Assembly: GCA_964247055.1 (NCBI GenBank)
Contig: OZ176053.1
Span: forward strand, 2,108,001 to 2,172,000
Length of the DNA stretch: 64,000 nucleotides
Source: Paragordius varius
Lineage: Eukaryota; Nematomorpha
Reading direction: 5' to 3'
Both the position numbers and the translations under genes were made by a program. The notes below the pieces were generated by a model. The model did no database searches. It worked only from the letters and a program-made list of their open reading frames with translations, and was not told the DNA's origin. Shown piece by piece: positions 61,046 to 64,000 of the stretch (the first letter of the stretch is position 1; each line of letters begins with the position of its first letter).

Positions 61046-64000
61046 ACATTAAAAATGGTAGGGTGGACTCTTTAAGGTATACCACCGTGGTAAAACATCA
61101 CCAAAATTATAATCTTTGAGTGGGATAATTACATCACCTATCGTACTATTTTTACCGAACATTTCACGATTAAGTACACTAATTTGGAGGGAGTAAGTTC
61201 TTAATTCTTCACTATATATGGGTTTATACTCCAACATTTCATTGAAGATGGGGTGAGCCGTTTTAAATTTCGTTTTAGTTTTTCGTTTCGCTAATCGAGA
61301 CCGAACAGGTAACAAATACATTTTAACGTACGGATTTGGGACATGGAAGGCGCCATGATGTTGTCTGTATGTTGTTTGAGGTGAATCGTGTTTCTGTGTT
61401 GAGCTTGTTAGAGACGATGAGGTAAACGATGATGAACCTTTTTTTTCATATATGTAAAAAAATGATTATACAGGCACGCACATTTATGTTGGATGGCTTA
61501 TTCACTATATTTTTCGTCAGTTAATACAACCATATACTAAAAAAAGACACAAAAAATAAATAATTAATGGACAACAACTTTGAGTGGAAAACAAAAGAGT
61601 CCATATGGGATCAATCATCAAGAATGACTTTCCATATATCACTCATCTTTTGTCCCTCCTCTCGGTTAAAGTTGTTTCCTTTGAGAATCTCTAATGATTC
61701 CCGCGTAAGCCTTTGAATTTTATTGAAAATTGTAATGCAACTGACATTGTCAAAGGAAACATTATGATTTTCCTTCCAACAATGTTCCGCAATACAACTC
61801 TTAAAATGTCTATTCTTTATGTTATACTTGTGTTCATTCAGGCGGTTGCATTACAATTTTCAATAATAATCAAAGGCTTACGCGGGAATCATTAGAGATT
61901 CTCAAAGGAAACAACTTTAACCGAGAGGAGGGACAAAAGATGAGTGATATATGGAAAGTCATTCTTGATGATTGATCTATGGACCCTTTTGTTTTCCACT
62001 CAAAGTTGTTGTCCATTATTTATTTATTTTTTGTGTCTTTTTTTTAGTATATGGTTGTAAATTAATTAAATTGTGTTCGACATGGTTTAAACCACTCTCA
62101 ATGACAAATGGTTTTAACTTATCATTTGTTAAGAAAAAAACAACAATAAACGTTTTTAAAAAATTGTATATAAAGAACCATTTTATCCATACTCATTTAT
62201 ATAATTTTTTTTACGCTGAGGACGGACACACGTTAAAATGTCCGAAACCGTTCGAATTTTATTTATTCTATGACACGTTTTAAATATTCCATATTTTTAT
62301 ACTATTCACGTGTCGAAAATAATTTATATTGTTCAGTTAATACAATAGCATTTGTTATAAAAACAAATTCATAATATAAAAAGCAATGTTGTTTAAGTTC
62401 AACATTTTGTTGTTTTTTTCCAAAACCTACTGTGTTGCCAATTAACCAACTTTAATGTGAATAAACCAGTCTAATTATATATACTGTAAAAGTTGTTTTT
62501 TAAAGTAAAAATTAAAATTATACAGAGACAAAACGGTTTAAAATTAAAAAGCCATTCTGGTTTTGGTAGAGACATGTTGGTATATATATTTATAATATAA
62601 CTTAAATTTGTTTTATAGTTTATGTGGTAACAGATCAAGGTTGAAAAAGTATGGTTGTATTTTTGAATAGCTGTCTTTAAATTTCTGCGTTTTGCCTGTA
62701 TAATTTCTATTTTTACTTTATAGTTATTATCAATGATTATAGGAATATTACTACAACAATTATATATTTAAAAATTATGGATTTGAAAGTGTTGGAACTA
62801 AAATTATCACTTCGATTCGAATTGAGGTATCTAAATACCCTACATAATATTATGTTGATATTTAAAAAAACTACTGAAAAAAACGGTTCCAACTTATATT
62901 TATGCTTCTATCCTAATAAAAATGATATAAATAGTCAAAATATCTAAAAAAAAAGTTTTGGAAAAAAAGTTCCGTATCAAACTACTTGGACGCCATTTTT
63001 TAACAACGTTATTGCAAAATATCGTGTTATTCAATTCTAAGCCAAATCTACTTTTTTTATTAACATATTTAGCATTGATCAGAAAAAGTGGTATATTTTT
63101 TATATTTTGCCTACAGATGTCATCTTTGCTAAATTTTTACCTTTAGGTTTAACATAATAAGTATCAAGTATTTTTGAATAATTTTTTTTTATTATATTTC
63201 GGTTTATTAATTTTATATAAGTGGTTTCAATTTAATATATATTTTTTAAAATATTTAATTTTAAACAAGCTTGGGGAATTTAACAACCCAAATTGAATCG
63301 AAGGACAGAAATGAATGAGCTGTATATCAGCTAATCATGCAATTTTCATATGTGCTTACATTAATCCGTCAAAACTAAAGTATACGGTTAGGCATAAAAT
63401 AATTGTTGTAGGATATCTTACGAAAAACGAATATTGCTTCAATTTTTACATAACAAAAGTTTTAACAATATAAACACATCTTTATTGGACGTAGACATAT
63501 ATTCAAATTATATGATTACTATTTTAGTCAATAAATTGATAACATTACGTTTAGCTATGTTAAAATAATAATTTGAATTCTCTTATCAACTTATTTGTTA
63601 ATTATATTATATCTTAAGTCCCCCAAAAAAATTGTTTGTTCTAACCTTTAGATTTTAACTTGGTTTTCTTAGTTTCGTGTGATGCAGCAGACCCCTCATC
63701 TCCCACTGTCAATTTATTTGAATCAGGGATATTTTTGTTTTGAGCAACAGTAGTTAGTATACACTCGTTCGGAGCCAATTCAACATATTCATCAGTAATG
63801 TCGATGGATTGAATGGTAGGGAATATGGTTTTTGCACTGGCCCCCATTTTAGGTTGTTTTCGGGTGGATAAAAGAGGTGAGGGTAACTTTCCTACTCGTC
63901 CTGTATGGCCACCAGAAGGGAGGAAATGGCTAAAGAATGATGATGTACTTGAACTTTTGTGTGATTTATTTAACAACAACGGCGAATTGTTTGAGCACGG
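61046..64000 (-). CDS. C2-domain protein, synaptotagmin-like (3' part)
   Basis: Two minus-strand exons: 63646 to beyond 64000 (5' side cut by the window) and 61046-61437 (TAA). The first ends in phase 1 (AAAG|gttag) and the second starts gt-tca after an AG, which restores the frame. The first exon is a Ser/Lys-rich linker (SSSTSSFFSHFLPSGG, GRVGKLPSPLLSTRKQPKMG). The second holds most of a C2 domain: NPYVKMYLLPVRSRLAKRKT, a K-rich loop, then PIFNEMLEY, YSLQISVLNREMFGKNSTIG, DVIIPLKDYNF and RWYTL, then a stop nine codons later. C2 domains bind membranes, often with Ca2+. The VKxYLLPxxSRxxKRKT block is typical of synaptotagmin-like, rabphilin and RIM-type C2 domains. Which family cannot be settled without the upstream exons. 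The 2.2-kb intron holds a foldback element, an M1 and repeat R1. Confidence 0.8.
61521..62064. mobile_element. Young foldback element FB2 (~545 bp)
   Basis: Two arms of about 225 bp (61521-61747 and 61838-62064) are nearly perfect inverted copies, for example aatggacaacaactttgagt / actcaaagttgttgtccatt and cccgcgtaagcctttga / tcaaaggcttacgcggg, round a loop of about 90 bp. Few mismatches imply recent insertion. It lies in the intron of the C2 gene. Confidence 0.85.
62342..62488. mobile_element. MITE family M3, copy 4 (decayed)
   Basis: tcaacattttgttgttttt and tttaatgtgaataaacca, then tatactgta, match the right half of M3. The left half is barely recognisable. Confidence 0.4.
62500..62722. 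mobile_element. MITE family M1, copy 16
   Basis: agtaaaaattaaaattatac / gtataatttctatttttact with inner aaagtatggttgt. Confidence 0.65.
62795..63320. repeat. Dispersed repeat R1, copy 2 (uninterrupted)
   Basis: Same order of blocks as 42905-43840: cacttcgattcgaattgagg, acggttccaacttatattta, ttggacgccattttt, aaaatatttaattttaaaca. It shows the state before the M2 insertion in copy 1. Confidence 0.7.

Overview
The window is eukaryotic and metazoan: very AT-rich, with spliced protein genes of animal families (a Wnt-1 class ligand, the MRE11 DNA-repair nuclease, a zyxin-type LIM protein, a C2-domain protein), one 5S rRNA-like copy, and a dense load of small DNA transposons. Three things point, as inference, to a flatworm (Platyhelminthes), possibly a parasitic one: very short introns (23, 30 and 35 nt) near the 5' ends of two genes, long asparagine-rich insertions in conserved proteins, and above all a candidate micro-exon gene (MEG), a gene architecture best known from schistosomes and relatives.

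Layout. 1-8.8 kb: AT-rich DNA with no recognised protein gene, a 3'-truncated 5S rRNA copy at 2.2 kb, a repeat pair beside it, and a 1,149-bp DNA transposon with long terminal inverted repeats (TIRs) at 5.7-6.8 kb. 8.8-14.3 kb: the Wnt-1 class gene on the plus strand. Its probable first intron holds a whole 1.26-kb hAT-like element whose end seems to supply the splice donor. 15.2-25.6 kb: a 21-22 bp satellite with higher-order structure, including a nearly perfect 2,888-bp tandem duplication. 27.6-38.4 kb: the candidate micro-exon gene on the minus strand, about 28 short exons that are nearly all phase-1 symmetric, with introns full of MITEs (small non-autonomous DNA transposons), hAT-like elements and a foldback element. 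38.4-44.1 kb: mobile-element debris. 44.1-45.5 kb: a tentative four-exon small gene on the plus strand. 45.5-46.5 kb: a two-LIM-domain gene on the minus strand, divergent from MRE11. 46.5-60.0 kb: a complete 16-exon MRE11 gene whose exon phases all match (928 aa). 61.0-64.0 kb: the 3' part of a C2-domain gene on the minus strand, running off the window.

At least five MITE families recur, called here M1 (tacagtaaaaattgaa ends), M2 (TIRs built of 21-bp subrepeats), M3 (stem with ggttgcttatttcacac), M4 (stem with gagctc) and M5. They sit mainly in introns and account for most of the long introns of MRE11 and the micro-exon gene. The TIR subrepeat of M2 resembles the satellite monomer, so the satellite may have grown from an M2 end.

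All gene models were built by eye from reading frames, splice dinucleotides and phase. No search or transcript data were available.
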